Made by a program: the position numbers and the translations under genes. Shown here in pieces: positions 17,398 through 27,094 of a stretch of DNA of 64,000 nt. The DNA comes from CADEFQ01 sp035433705 (GTDB lineage Bacteria > Pseudomonadota > Gammaproteobacteria > Steroidobacterales > Steroidobacteraceae): the NCBI GenBank assembly GCA_035433705.1, contig DAORVK010000009.1:18263-82262 (forward strand). The letters run 5' to 3'. Position 1 is the first letter of the stretch, and every line of letters begins with the position of its first letter. The notes below the pieces were generated by a model. The model searched no databases. It saw only the letters and a program-made list of their open reading frames with translations, and was not told the DNA's origin.

Positions 17398-18270
17398 TTA
17401 CGTGGAGGTGGTCGCCGCGCTGCCCACCAATGCCAGAGGCTGAGTCATCATTGTTCGGACGAGGCCGCGAGCCTCGGAGATCATGGCGACGTCCAGGTTG
17501 GCGGCTCTGCCGCAGTCGATGGCGAGCTGGAGGTCCTTCTCGCCGATCCCTGCCTGGCTGGCAAGGAACTGATCCCGGGCCGGGTCAGTACCGGGCGGAG
17601 ACTCATGTTTTCCGTCAAACAAGGTCGCGACCGTCGGTGTCAGATTGCCGTTCGCCGCCAGAACGCCACGAAGTTTTTCGTAGGGTACACCGTAGTGGGC
17701 CGCGAGCAGGGTGGCCTGCGCGCCGACGACCAGATGTGTCCAGGTAACGAGATTGTTGGCGATCTTGGCTGCCATACCGGCGCCCAACGGGCCCATGTGA
17801 TCGAGATCTGTCGAAAAGGCCCCAACGACGGCCCGTGCCCGGTCCACGTCACCAGACTCGCCCCCCAACATTGTGAATACGAAGGCTTCGTCATCTGTGC
17901 GGCGGGTGCGCGAGACCGGCGCATCGACGAGAGCGATCCCCCGCGACTTGAGCGCCGCCTGCAGCCGATACAGGGTGTCGATCCCGATGGTGCTGTGAAT
18001 CAGCACCAGCGCTCCCGGCGCGAGCGACTCGACGAGACCGGCCCCGCCGAGCACGACTTCGATGACCTGCTCATCGTCCCTGACACATACGCAGGCGACT
18101 TCTGCCCCCTTCGCGGCGTCGGCCGGCGAGCTGGCTACTCTCGCAATTGCACGTAACGCATCGCACGCGGCCGGGACAGCGTCACAGACGGCGAGCTCGT
18201 GCCCGTTGCGGGCAATCAGGCGGGCCTGCGGAGCACCCATGCTCCCCAATCCGACGAACGCAACTCTCAT
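17398..18270 (-). CDS. NAD(P)-dependent oxidoreductase of the 3-hydroxyisobutyrate dehydrogenase family
   Basis: A 290-residue beta-hydroxyacid dehydrogenase. The Rossmann motif VGLGSMGAPQARLI starts at residue 5, the substrate motif DAPVSRTRR is near 123, and GAGMAAKIANNL contains the catalytic Lys. It should oxidise a beta-hydroxy acid or reduce the keto or semialdehyde form with NAD(P)H. GGGAG sits 6 bases before the ATG at 18270; an ATG at 18285 that overlaps the upstream stop is an alternative. It is the last gene of the minus-strand AraC - CMD-like - dehydrogenase operon. Confidence 0.8.
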   Translation of the reverse strand: MRVAFVGLGSMGAPQARLIARNGHELAVCDAVPAACDALRAIARVASSPADAAKGAEVACVCVRDDEQVIEVVLGGAGLVESLAPGALVLIHSTIGIDTLYRLQAALKSRGIALVDAPVSRTRRTDDEAFVFTMLGGESGDVDRARAVVGAFSTDLDHMGPLGAGMAAKIANNLVTWTHLVVGAQATLLAAHYGVPYEKLRGVLAANGNLTPTVATLFDGKHESPPGTDPARDQFLASQAGIGEKDLQLAIDCGRAANLDVAMISEARGLVRTMMTQPLALVGSAATTST

Positions 18271-18284
18271 CGTGTGCTCCCGCA

Positions 18285-18662
18285 TCAAGGCTCGGCGCCA
18301 CCCGCTGCGGCGATCGCTTCCTCGGTCACGCGCAGCAGACTGCTCACCCTTGGATAGCCCGCATACTGCGCGAGATGAATCAGTGTCTCGCGCGCCTGCT
18401 CGGCCGTGAGCTCGCCATTGGCGAGCGCGGCGCGCACCTGGATGCCCCAGGTGGTCTGCTCGCCGAGTGCGGCGATAACGCCCATCGTGAGCAGGCGCCG
18501 GTCGCGGACCGACAGCGCCTCGCGCGTCCACACCTCTGCGAAGAGTTGCTCGAGCATCAGATCGCCGAAGGCGCTCTGGCCTGCGACGGGCGCGGGTACG
18601 ACGTCCGCGTACACTTTCCGCATCATTGCCGCACCCCTGGTTCGTCGATCAGAGCCGCTCAT
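18285..18662 (-). CDS. Carboxymuconolactone-decarboxylase-family protein
   Basis: A 125-residue all-helical protein. EVWTREALSVRDRRLLTMGVIAALG followed by IQVRAALANGELTAEQARETLIHLAQYAGYPR is the CMD/AhpD fold of the gamma-carboxymuconolactone decarboxylase (PcaC-like) type. It has no CxxC pair, so it is not an AhpD peroxidase. It may decarboxylate or isomerise a lactone intermediate. Its start overlaps the AraC gene by 4 bp (ATGA-type), so the regulator and the enzyme are co-translated. Confidence 0.8.
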   Translation of the reverse strand: MSGSDRRTRGAAMMRKVYADVVPAPVAGQSAFGDLMLEQLFAEVWTREALSVRDRRLLTMGVIAALGEQTTWGIQVRAALANGELTAEQARETLIHLAQYAGYPRVSSLLRVTEEAIAAAGGAEP

Positions 18663-19654
18663 TGCCTCGCTCCTTCCATCACCGGGTCGGGTAACACGTT
18701 TGCCGTCTCCGGGCCGGCGCGCGTCGTCCGGTTGCGATAGGCGTGAGGTGCCACGCCGAATGTCTTACGGAAGCTCCGCGAGAAGTATTGCGGATCCGGA
18801 TAGCCCACGGTGACAGAAATCTGCTTGATCGTCAGCGCAGTCGTATCGAGCAGCCGGCAGGCCTGCTGCAGGCGCATCCGGGTGAAGTACTGCATGGGTG
18901 CGAGACCGGTCCGCCTCTTGAAGGTCCGCGCAAAGTGATAGGGCGACAGGTTGGAGGCTCGCGCGATTTCCTCCAGCCGCAAGGGGTCACAGAGTCGCTG
19001 TGCCATGAGTCCGCGAATCCGGCCGAGATCGATGCGGTTCTTCTTCCCGTTCGTCTTGCGCGACACGAGCACCGGGATACTGGTCAGCAGCACCTTCAGC
19101 AGATTGGCGCCGTTGATGAACCTGTCGACGTTGAAGCTCGCGAGCTGCAAATCGTGCAGCCCGCAGAGTGATTCGAACTGGGCGATCAGCTCGGGGTGCA
19201 GACCCACGGACACCACGTTGTCGGAGAGATCGATGAACTGTGTGTACGCTGCGCTCAGGTTTCCGGAGAACGCCACCCAATAGAAGCTCAGGAGTGTTTC
19301 ATCTGACGCCGCCGCAAGCGCGGACGTGCCCGGCGGATTGATCGCAATGTCTCCGGGGGACAGCAGCCGATCGGCGGCGGCGGAGCGCAGTCGCATCTTT
19401 CCGCGGATGCAGTAATACACCACATGACACGGTTGCATGAAGGGGTCGTGTCCTGGATCGCGTGAATAGTGCCCGGCCGCACGAGTATGGAGATCGCCTC
19501 CCAAAGGATGGTCGTGCAGCGTCCGACGCAACTCGGTCGGCAGGATAAAGCGCGAGCACCCGTTCGGTATCGGGTACTGCTGAAGCGGGTAACCGCGGCT
19601 CCCGCCGCCCTCATCTTCGGGCAAGTCGGCATACGTCTGGGCAAGAATGTCCAT
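18659..19654 (-). CDS. AraC-family transcriptional regulator
   Basis: A 331-residue protein with an N-terminal cupin-like sensor (VVYYCIRGKMRLRS, LLSPGDIAINPPG around residues 80-110) and a C-terminal double helix-turn-helix: LRLEEIARASNLSPYHFARTF and LTIKQISVTVGYPDPQYFSRSF. It diverges from the TonB receptor gene and heads an operon with the CMD-like protein and the dehydrogenase. It is a likely substrate-responsive activator of the receptor and of its own operon. The 12-bp palindrome at 19765 lies midway in the divergent gap, but AraC proteins seldom use perfect palindromes, so another factor may bind there. Confidence 0.9.
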   Translation of the reverse strand: MDILAQTYADLPEDEGGGSRGYPLQQYPIPNGCSRFILPTELRRTLHDHPLGGDLHTRAAGHYSRDPGHDPFMQPCHVVYYCIRGKMRLRSAAADRLLSPGDIAINPPGTSALAAASDETLLSFYWVAFSGNLSAAYTQFIDLSDNVVSVGLHPELIAQFESLCGLHDLQLASFNVDRFINGANLLKVLLTSIPVLVSRKTNGKKNRIDLGRIRGLMAQRLCDPLRLEEIARASNLSPYHFARTFKRRTGLAPMQYFTRMRLQQACRLLDTTALTIKQISVTVGYPDPQYFSRSFRKTFGVAPHAYRNRTTRAGPETANVLPDPVMEGARQ

Positions 19655-19764
19655 ACAGTGCGCAATCCGTTGGGACTCTGAAAAATCCTGCGCGGGCTAG
19701 CATCGGCGGGCAATTTCAGCTCGCGCTCCGGTGAATCGTGCAACGGGCGGGAAGGCCCCGCCTA

Positions 19765-19776
19765 GTCTGGTCAGAC
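19765..19776. promoter_or_regulatory. Palindromic operator candidate, copy 3 (GTCTGGTCAGAC)
   Basis: Identical to the copy at 7162 over 12 bases and, like it, preceded by TA and followed by GATG. It is centred in the 234-bp gap between the AraC gene (starts 19654) and the TonB receptor gene (starts 19889), about 110 bp from each. It is the strongest argument that this site governs substrate uptake together with the pathway genes. Confidence 0.6.
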
Positions 19777-19888
19777 GATGCCGCAGGAGAAACCGGCTCG
19801 CCAGCCTCGTCTGTGCCACAGGCATCGATGTGCATCGAGGCATTTTCGGGTGCGGACACACTCGTACAACCTGAAGGGGACATCATCA

Positions 19889-22309
19889 ATGAGTAATCCG
19901 CGCCATGCCGTTCACGGACTGCGTTTCTCGCTGCTGGCCGTCCCGGCGTTGATGGTGGCTTCGCTGTTGGTGCAGGCGCAGACGGCCGATCAGACCTCCA
20001 GACTCGAAGAGGTCGTGGTGACCGCCCAGAAGCGCGAACAGAACATCCAGGACGTTCCGGTCTCGATCAGCGCGCTGAGCGCCGATACCCTCGCCGCCAA
20101 TCGCATCGAAACCGTGAATGATCTCAGCGGCGTCACGCCGAACCTCACCATTCGTCCGGGCGCGGGCGGAGGCCGAAACCCGCAATATTCGATGCGTGGC
20201 ATCTACACCTATGGCAGCGGCCTGGGAACAGACAAGGGCGTTTCTCTCTACATTGACGGCGTGTACGTCCAGGCCGCAACGGGCTCGATCTTCGAGTTCG
20301 CGGACATCGAACAGATCGAAGTCCTGCGCGGGCCGCAGGGAACGCTGTTCGGGCGCAACTCTACCGGAGGCGCCGTCAGTATCCGAACGCGCAGGCCGAC
20401 CGGCGAGTTCGGGATCCGGCAGGAGCTGACCGCGGGCAACTACAGCCAGTTCCGTTCGAAGACCCGGATCGACTTGCCTCGTGTCGGCCCTCTGAGTCTG
20501 TCGCTTTCGTATCTGCATTCCGGGCGTGATGGGGATACCCGCAATCTGGGGGCCGGAACCGTGTGGAATCACGGGCCGGCGAGCGGCGGCGTCTACGGTC
20601 TCCTCAGATCGCCGGAGCGGCTGGGCGACGAGAAGGTCGACGGCGTCTTCGTCGCCGCAGACTTCGACTTCCATCCGGATATCGACCTGTCCTACAAGTT
20701 CGATCTTTCCGACACGGATTTCACGCCTCCTGCGACAGGGGTCGCCTATCTCGCGACGCCGGCTGCAGCGGCACTCGGCGGGACGCCTCCTTCGAGTACT
20801 CCGTACATGTTCTACCTCGCAAGCCCAAACGCGATGACGCCCGTCGCGACGAAGCGGCCGGATGCGGTGAACAATTGGTTCAACAGTGACGGCAGTACCG
20901 AGACCTACGGCCACAACCTGACGGCCACTTGGCAGATAAACGACTGGGCAACGCTCAAGAACATACTCGCCTATCGCAGCATGAGCCTGTACACCAATTC
21001 CCAGCTCGACGGTCTCGGTGGCCTGATCGTGCCGACTTCCCGAGTGCCATTCCTGTTCGTAGCCAACAATGTCGGACTGTCCGAGAAGCAGTGGAGCGAT
21101 GAACTGCAGCTCAACCTGACCCGGGACCGGTTCAATCTCACTGCCGGGGTCATTCACTTCCAGAACGACCAGGAAACCAGTGGCATCGCCGGTGAGTTCA
21201 ATTCCCTGCAGGGTGCGGCGATGGTGGGGCAGGGTACGTCCTCGCCGGGTCCCTTCGTGGTGCCTGCGAATACCGGATATGTTCGCCCGCGCGTGAAGGC
21301 GAAGTCCGACGCCTTCTACATCCAGCCGGAGATTCATCTCAACGACCAGTTCGATTTCGTGGTCGGCTATCGAATCACGAAGGACAAGAAGGACGGTACG
21401 GAGATCGTCCCCGGCTCGGTTCAGCCCTACGCTCCCTCGCTGGGCCGCTCCTCGCCCATCCGCTACGATGACGAGAGGGGCACCTATCTCGTCGGACTCA
21501 ATTACAAGCCGACGGCGAACCTGCTCGCTTACCTCAAGTACGCAACGGGCTACATCTCTGGTGGACAGCTCGCCACGATCGTATTCGCCCCCGAGACGGC
21601 CAGGTCTTACGAGGCGGGCGTCAAGACCGAACTCCTCGACCATCGACTCCGCAGCAATCTCGCCGTCTATCACGTGGAATATGGCTCGATTCAACAGACC
21701 GCCCTGGGAGCGCAGACCGGTATCCCGTCGTCGATCCCGTTCGGGCAGGCGATCATTCCGAGCGCCGACGCGACGGCCTATGGATTCGAGTGGGAGAACA
21801 CCCTGGTGCCGATCGATCGGTTGATGCTCGGCGTCAACGTGGGCTACACGCACTTCGAGTTCGACGATGACACGGTGTTCCCGGGCTATCGCATCACGCA
21901 TGGCGTGCCTGGATTCCAGGAGTTCAATCGCCCGGAGTGGACCGGCAGCCTCTTCGCGCAATACAACGGCCCGCGCGTCTTTTCCGACGCTCATCTGTCG
22001 GCTCGGGTCGACGGGCAATTCAGGAGCCGGTATCTGATGACGTCCGATACTTCGCCTGGCTCCGGACTGACCGCGCAGGAGGATCCTCTCTTGCGGGACT
22101 CGGCGACGGCGCCCGATCAGTGGCTCGTGAATGCGCGGTTCGCCTTGAATGGCCTCAGGATCGGAGGCGCCACAGTGGAACTCTCGCTTTGGGGCAGGAA
22201 CGTCTTCGACAACAGGAACATCATCCAGTACGCGGGTCTGGGTTTCGCGGGGGCAGTCATCTACGAGCGGGCGCGCACTTACGGCGTCGATCTGAGCATC
22301 GAATTCTGA
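19889..22309 (+). CDS. TonB-dependent outer-membrane receptor
   Basis: An 806-residue receptor. It has a signal peptide ending in VQAQTA, a TonB-box-like EEVVVTAQKREQNIQDVPVS, a plug domain (QIEVLRGPQGTLFGRNSTGGAV near 148-170), and a C-terminal beta-barrel ending with an aromatic-type terminus (GVDLSIEF). It is the iron-independent, Sphingomonas/Caulobacter-like type that commonly imports hydrophobic carbon sources. The ATG at 19889 follows GAAGGGGA; the in-frame extension to 19778 has no signal sequence. It opens a plus-strand run of LLM oxidoreductase, CoA-transferase, MFS and SDR genes. Confidence 0.9.
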   Translation: MSNPRHAVHGLRFSLLAVPALMVASLLVQAQTADQTSRLEEVVVTAQKREQNIQDVPVSISALSADTLAANRIETVNDLSGVTPNLTIRPGAGGGRNPQYSMRGIYTYGSGLGTDKGVSLYIDGVYVQAATGSIFEFADIEQIEVLRGPQGTLFGRNSTGGAVSIRTRRPTGEFGIRQELTAGNYSQFRSKTRIDLPRVGPLSLSLSYLHSGRDGDTRNLGAGTVWNHGPASGGVYGLLRSPERLGDEKVDGVFVAADFDFHPDIDLSYKFDLSDTDFTPPATGVAYLATPAAAALGGTPPSSTPYMFYLASPNAMTPVATKRPDAVNNWFNSDGSTETYGHNLTATWQINDWATLKNILAYRSMSLYTNSQLDGLGGLIVPTSRVPFLFVANNVGLSEKQWSDELQLNLTRDRFNLTAGVIHFQNDQETSGIAGEFNSLQGAAMVGQGTSSPGPFVVPANTGYVRPRVKAKSDAFYIQPEIHLNDQFDFVVGYRITKDKKDGTEIVPGSVQPYAPSLGRSSPIRYDDERGTYLVGLNYKPTANLLAYLKYATGYISGGQLATIVFAPETARSYEAGVKTELLDHRLRSNLAVYHVEYGSIQQTALGAQTGIPSSIPFGQAIIPSADATAYGFEWENTLVPIDRLMLGVNVGYTHFEFDDDTVFPGYRITHGVPGFQEFNRPEWTGSLFAQYNGPRVFSDAHLSARVDGQFRSRYLMTSDTSPGSGLTAQEDPLLRDSATAPDQWLVNARFALNGLRIGGATVELSLWGRNVFDNRNIIQYAGLGFAGAVIYERARTYGVDLSIEF

Positions 22310-22353
22310 TCGGCGCCGCGGTTGGCCGCGGTGGCGGCGCGAGAATCGCGATC

Positions 22354-23373
22354 ATGAAGATCTGGGCCACAGCCGACTTCCGCATGCCCTATCGGCAGGT
22401 AGGCGGGTACGCCCGGCGCGCCGAAGCCCTGGGCTTTGACGGCATCAAGGTCGCGGATCAGGTTTCCGACGGCTTCCTGAACGCTGCCGCGGCGCTCGGC
22501 GCTACAAGCCGCATCGCGGTCTGCGCGCCAGCGCTGGTCGCTTTCGCCCGCAGCCCCATGATCGTGGCCATCGCGGCCTGGGATCTGCGCGGTGCCTTCG
22601 GTGAGCGCTTCGAACTCGGTCTCGGTCCCCAGGTTCGCGGCAATATCATCCGCCGCTACAGCGGACACTGGGTTCCGCCCGCGCCGCGCATGCGGGAGTA
22701 CGTGAATTCGCTGCGTGTGATCTTCGACTGCTGGCAGAACGGCACGCCGCTGCATTTCGAAGGCCAGCATTACAGCTTCACGCGGATGCAGGAGTTCATC
22801 AAGCCGCAACCCATCGAACACCCGGACATGCCGATCATCGTGGCCGGAATCGGTCCCCTCATGACCGCCGTGGCAGGCGAGGTGGGCGACGCACTCGCGA
22901 CCCACCCGACCAACGTGGCGCCGCGCTTCATCCGCGATCGCGTGCTGCCGAACCTCGCGCGCGGGGCGGCGCGAGCCGGTCGCTCGCTCAGCGACGTCGA
23001 GCTGCGCATCAATTGCCTGTCGGCGACCGGCGTGGACGAGCAGGCGGTCCGGCGGAGTCGCGAGCAGTTGCGGGCAACCATGGCGATGCTGTTCTCGACG
23101 CCGAGCTATTGGCCCATTCTCGAGTTGTATGGCTGGCAGGATCGCGGGGCGCACCTCAACCGCCTTGTCCGCGAAGGTCGCTGGCAGGATCTACCTCCCG
23201 CGGTGACCGACGAGATGCTCGATGTGCTGATTCCGACTGCGCCCTATGGCGAGATCGCGGATGTTCTGCGTGAGCGCTACGCAGGCCTCGCCGACAACGT
23301 CTCCTTCGCGCTGCCCGATGATCCTGCGCTGGACGCAGAGGTCGCCCGCGTGATCGAACGGCTGCACGGGTGA
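22354..23373 (+). CDS. Luciferase-like (LLM class) flavin-dependent oxidoreductase
   Basis: A 339-residue TIM-barrel enzyme. It starts MKIWATADFRMPY, with YARRAEALGFDGIKVADQVSDGF near 20-42, an AFARSPMIVAIAAWDL segment near 64, and PIIVAGIGPLMTAVAGEVGDAL near 164-185. These match the F420/FMN luciferase family closest to methylene-H4MPT reductase-like oxidoreductases. It could add oxygen to or reduce a pathway intermediate. It is 44 bp after the TonB receptor and 4 bp before the double CoA-transferase, so it is part of the same transcript. Confidence 0.8.
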   Translation: MKIWATADFRMPYRQVGGYARRAEALGFDGIKVADQVSDGFLNAAAALGATSRIAVCAPALVAFARSPMIVAIAAWDLRGAFGERFELGLGPQVRGNIIRRYSGHWVPPAPRMREYVNSLRVIFDCWQNGTPLHFEGQHYSFTRMQEFIKPQPIEHPDMPIIVAGIGPLMTAVAGEVGDALATHPTNVAPRFIRDRVLPNLARGAARAGRSLSDVELRINCLSATGVDEQAVRRSREQLRATMAMLFSTPSYWPILELYGWQDRGAHLNRLVREGRWQDLPPAVTDEMLDVLIPTAPYGEIADVLRERYAGLADNVSFALPDDPALDAEVARVIERLHG

Positions 23374-23377
23374 CTCG

Positions 23378-25852
23378 ATGACCACCGGGTCGCCGGAACG
23401 GGCTCCGCTTCGCCACGGCGCGCTCGCGGGCTTGCGAGTCATCGAGCTGGCGCAGGGCATTGCCGGACCGTATTGCGGCAGGATCTTCGCCGACCACGGG
23501 GCTACCGTCGTCAAGGTGGAGCCGCGCAGCACGGGCGACACGACGCGCAGCTGGGGTCCATTTCCGGGCGACCGACGCGACCTCGAGAAGAGCGGAACCT
23601 TTTTCTTTCTCAATACGGACAAGCGCAGTATCGCGCTCGATGTGGACGTCGCAGATGACCGGCAGCGGTTGCTCGATCTGCTGCGCGAGGCCGACGTGCT
23701 GATCGACGATTCGAGCCCGCGGCAGTTGCAGGAGCGAGGGCTCGACTACGCCACGCTGGCCCGGCTCAATCCGAAGCTCGTGATGATCTCCTGCACGCCT
23801 TTCGGCCAGACGGGTCCGTACGCGGAGTGGAAAGGCTACGAGCTGAATGCCTACCATCTCTCGGCCACCGGCAGCCGCTACTGCGGGCTCCCTGATCGCG
23901 AACCCCTGGCGACGGGAACCTTTCTCGCGGATTTCTTCGGCGGCTTCACGGCCGCTGCCTGGGGCCTGGCCGCGGTGCTCGGCCGCGAGCAGGTCGGTGG
24001 CGGCCAGCACATCGACTGTGCATCGACGGAGGTTCTGGCGGCGCTCGTCGTCGGCTCCCTGAACGTCGGTGGGTACGTCCAGGATGGCGTTTACCATCGC
24101 CGAACCGGGCGCGGCATGGGGCTCGCCTGCCCGGCGCGGCTCTACCCTTGCAGAGACGGCTGGGTATTCATCATTGCACTCGAGACCCATCAATGGCTGG
24201 GACTCTGCCGGGCGATGGACAATCCCGAATGGGCCATGCCGGAGTTCCTCCACGAACTGAAGTCCCGCGGCGAGAACCGTGACCTGATCGACCCCATGAT
24301 CGAAGAGTGGACGCTACAGCGCCCCAAGAACGAGATCATGGAGATCTGTCAGGCGCACGGATGTCCCGCGACCGCACTCTATGACATGGGGGATCTCGCG
24401 CGGTTGCCGCATCTGCACGAGCGCAACTACTGGCGGGATCTCGAGCATGCGGCACTCGGCCGCGTGCGCACACCGGGTCCGGCCATTCGGCTGCCAGACT
24501 GTGCGGGCGGACCGGAGGCGGGTGCACCGCTGCTGGGCGAGCACGGCCCGGAGATCCTCGCGGCGCGCAGGCCGGCGCGCTTGGCCGAGTCCTCTGGTGC
24601 CCTCGGGGAGGCCGTGGGCGCGGCACGGGACGCTGGCCTGCTGCCGCTGAGCGGCATGCGTGTTGCGAACTTCGGTTGGGGCCTGGTGGGTCCCATGGTA
24701 GGACAACTGTTGTCCTTCCTCGGCGCCGAGGTGTACAAGATCGAATCGAGCGCCCAGCTGGATTTTCAGCGCAAGGTGCCTCCCTTCTATCACGGCATTC
24801 CGCACCCGGACCGCAGCATCCAGAATCATGCCTGCTGGGCGGGAAATCGCAGCATCACCCTGAACCTGAAGCAGCCGGAAGCCCAGGAACTCGCTCTGCA
24901 GCTCGTGACGAAGTGCGACGTGGCGGTCGAAAACTTCAGCCCGGGCGTGATGCAGCGGATGAATCTCGCTTACGAGCGGCTGAAATCGGTGCGTCCGGGT
25001 CTGATCCTGCTGTCGATGCCGGCCGCGGGGCTGTCGGGCCCGTTGCACAAGCTACGGACCTACGGCAACAGCCTGGCGTGTCTCGCCGGTCTCGACTCCA
25101 TCACCGGCTATCCGGAGCTCGCGAGGCCGCAGGGCATGGAGACCGCGCCGGCCGACATGCTCGGCGGCGTGGTCGGCGCGTTGGCCGTGATGTTGGCGGA
25201 GCACCATCGGCGGCGTACCGGCAGAGGCCAGCACATCGAGTGCGCGCAGCAGGAGGTGGTCATGCAGCTGATCGGGCCGGCGTTCATGGACTACGTACTG
25301 AACGGGCGGGTGGCGGGGCCGATCGGCAACCGGCATCCTCTGCGCGCCGCGGCGCCGCATGGCCTCTTCCGCTGCCGCGGCGAGGATCGCTGGCTCGCAA
25401 TCGCAGTTGCCACGGACGCGGAATGGCGCAGCCTCGTGAGCGCCCTCGGCAGTCCCGAGTGGGCGCTCGCTCCTGCACTGGCCGACGCCTCCGGACGGCT
25501 GCGCGACATCGACGCGATACATGAGCGGCTGGCCGCATGGGTCAGCGGCGGCGATGACTACGAACTCGCGCGACACCTGCAGCGACACGGCGTCGCTGCA
25601 ACGCCGATCCTGGACGTCGCGGATCTCCTGCACGACCCACACTACCGCGCGCGCGGTACGTTCATCGAGGTGATGCATCCGCTCGGGTTCGCGGAAACGA
25701 TCTACGGGTCTTACGTGAAGTGCAGCCGCAGCGAGCCGCGCATCCAGCCGGGACCCGCGCGCGGCTGCGACAATGAGCACGTGTTCCGGGATCTGCTCGG
25801 GCTCTCGGCAGCGCGGTACCGCGAACTGATCGAGCGGGAGGTCATCTACTGA
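23378..25852 (+). CDS. Double-domain CaiB/BaiF CoA-transferase
   Basis: An 824-residue fusion of two class III CoA-transferase domains, residues about 10-400 and about 425-815. Each starts with its own Rossmann segment (LRVIELAQGIAGPYCGRIFADHG and MRVANFGWGLVGPMVGQLLSFLG). The catalytic Asp is retained in the first domain at residue 213 (HIDCASTE), but the second has Glu at 621 (HIECAQQE), so the second may be inactive or altered. Fused double CaiB proteins are known, and they may give an intramolecular dimer. It is co-transcribed with the LLM and MFS genes. Confidence 0.8.
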   Translation: MTTGSPERAPLRHGALAGLRVIELAQGIAGPYCGRIFADHGATVVKVEPRSTGDTTRSWGPFPGDRRDLEKSGTFFFLNTDKRSIALDVDVADDRQRLLDLLREADVLIDDSSPRQLQERGLDYATLARLNPKLVMISCTPFGQTGPYAEWKGYELNAYHLSATGSRYCGLPDREPLATGTFLADFFGGFTAAAWGLAAVLGREQVGGGQHIDCASTEVLAALVVGSLNVGGYVQDGVYHRRTGRGMGLACPARLYPCRDGWVFIIALETHQWLGLCRAMDNPEWAMPEFLHELKSRGENRDLIDPMIEEWTLQRPKNEIMEICQAHGCPATALYDMGDLARLPHLHERNYWRDLEHAALGRVRTPGPAIRLPDCAGGPEAGAPLLGEHGPEILAARRPARLAESSGALGEAVGAARDAGLLPLSGMRVANFGWGLVGPMVGQLLSFLGAEVYKIESSAQLDFQRKVPPFYHGIPHPDRSIQNHACWAGNRSITLNLKQPEAQELALQLVTKCDVAVENFSPGVMQRMNLAYERLKSVRPGLILLSMPAAGLSGPLHKLRTYGNSLACLAGLDSITGYPELARPQGMETAPADMLGGVVGALAVMLAEHHRRRTGRGQHIECAQQEVVMQLIGPAFMDYVLNGRVAGPIGNRHPLRAAAPHGLFRCRGEDRWLAIAVATDAEWRSLVSALGSPEWALAPALADASGRLRDIDAIHERLAAWVSGGDDYELARHLQRHGVAATPILDVADLLHDPHYRARGTFIEVMHPLGFAETIYGSYVKCSRSEPRIQPGPARGCDNEHVFRDLLGLSAARYRELIEREVIY

Positions 25853-25855
25853 GTC

Positions 25856-27094
25856 ATGCAGGCACTCGTGTTTCACGGATGGTGGATAGTCGGCGTAGCC
25901 ATGCTGGCGCAGGCCGTGAGCGTGGGGCTCGCAATCTATTCCTATGGCCTGCTGGTGCTTCCCATCGGCAGCGAACTCGGCGCGAGCCGAATGGAAATGA
26001 TGTGGGGCAAGACCGGTCTCTCGCTGATGACGATCGTGGTGTCGCCCATTCTCGGTGTACTGCTTGACCGTCACTCGACGCGCGCCCTGATGATTCTCGG
26101 CGTCCTGGCCTTGGGATCAGCTTTCGCGTTGATCTCCGTGTCGCGTAGTCCCTGGGAGTTTGCCTTCGCCTTTGCCGTGCTGCCCGCTGTGGCCATGGCA
26201 TTCCTCGGCCCTCTCGGTACGAGCGTACTGGTCACGCGATGGTTCGCGGCCCAGCGCGGCCGCGCGTTGAGTCTCGTGGCTCTGGGCAGTTCCATCGGCG
26301 GGTTGCTGATCCCCTATCTTTTCCAGGCGCTGATCGATGCACGTGGTTGGCGCTCAGCCTGTCTGTGGATCGGCATCGCCGCCATCGCTCTCCTGGCGCC
26401 CGCTATCCTCGTGCTGGTGCGCAACCGGCCGGCGGACCTCGCTCTGCATCCGGACGGATCGGCGACGGCAAGCCCCTCCACCGTTCATGCCGCACCGACG
26501 CCTGTAGAGCATCTGCTCCGCAGCGGCCTGTTCTGGCGGATCGCAATCACCGTGGGCGCAGTGTTCGCCGCGAACGCTGCGCTGCTCGTAAACCTCGTGC
26601 CCTTTGCCCAGGGGCAGGGTATCGCTTCGAAGCAGGCGGCGCTCCTGGTCTCGGTGTTCGCGATCAGCGGCATCGGTGGCAAACTGCTGTTCGGTCTCAT
26701 CGCCGATCGCGTCGATCTCAAGACTGCGCTGGTGGCGCTCATGGCCTTGCAGGCTCCACCCATGCTGGCAATGGGCACGACGAGCGCTTATCCGGTCATG
26801 GCGATCTCTGCTGCCGTTCTCGGGATGGCCTCGGGTGGTCTCATGCCAGGGTGGACTGCACTGCTGGCACGCATCTACGGGCCAATGCACTACGGTCGGG
26901 TCCTGGGCCGCATGCTGCCCATGGCGGGCATCCTGTCGACGCTGATCGTCCCGTTCGTGGGCTATCTGTTCGATCGCAGCGGTGACTATGTCACGGCCTT
27001 CATGTTTCTCGCAGTGCTCGTAATCCTGGCGACCGTGTTCCTGGCTCCGCTGCGCCACGTCGCGCGTTTCGCCAAAGGAGAGGTGGCCAGATGA
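25856..27094 (+). CDS. Major facilitator superfamily transporter
   Basis: A 412-residue membrane protein with about 12 hydrophobic segments, starting just after the N-terminus (GWWIVGVAMLAQAVSVGLAIYSYG). The motif-A-type loop is GVLLDRHSTRALM near residue 65, and GKLLFGLIADRVDLKTAL is the second-half counterpart near 280. It probably carries the acid substrate or intermediate across the inner membrane, most like the monocarboxylate/oxalate-formate group. It begins 3 bp after the CoA-transferase and overlaps the SDR gene by 4 bp. Confidence 0.85.
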   Translation: MQALVFHGWWIVGVAMLAQAVSVGLAIYSYGLLVLPIGSELGASRMEMMWGKTGLSLMTIVVSPILGVLLDRHSTRALMILGVLALGSAFALISVSRSPWEFAFAFAVLPAVAMAFLGPLGTSVLVTRWFAAQRGRALSLVALGSSIGGLLIPYLFQALIDARGWRSACLWIGIAAIALLAPAILVLVRNRPADLALHPDGSATASPSTVHAAPTPVEHLLRSGLFWRIAITVGAVFAANAALLVNLVPFAQGQGIASKQAALLVSVFAISGIGGKLLFGLIADRVDLKTALVALMALQAPPMLAMGTTSAYPVMAISAAVLGMASGGLMPGWTALLARIYGPMHYGRVLGRMLPMAGILSTLIVPFVGYLFDRSGDYVTAFMFLAVLVILATVFLAPLRHVARFAKGEVAR

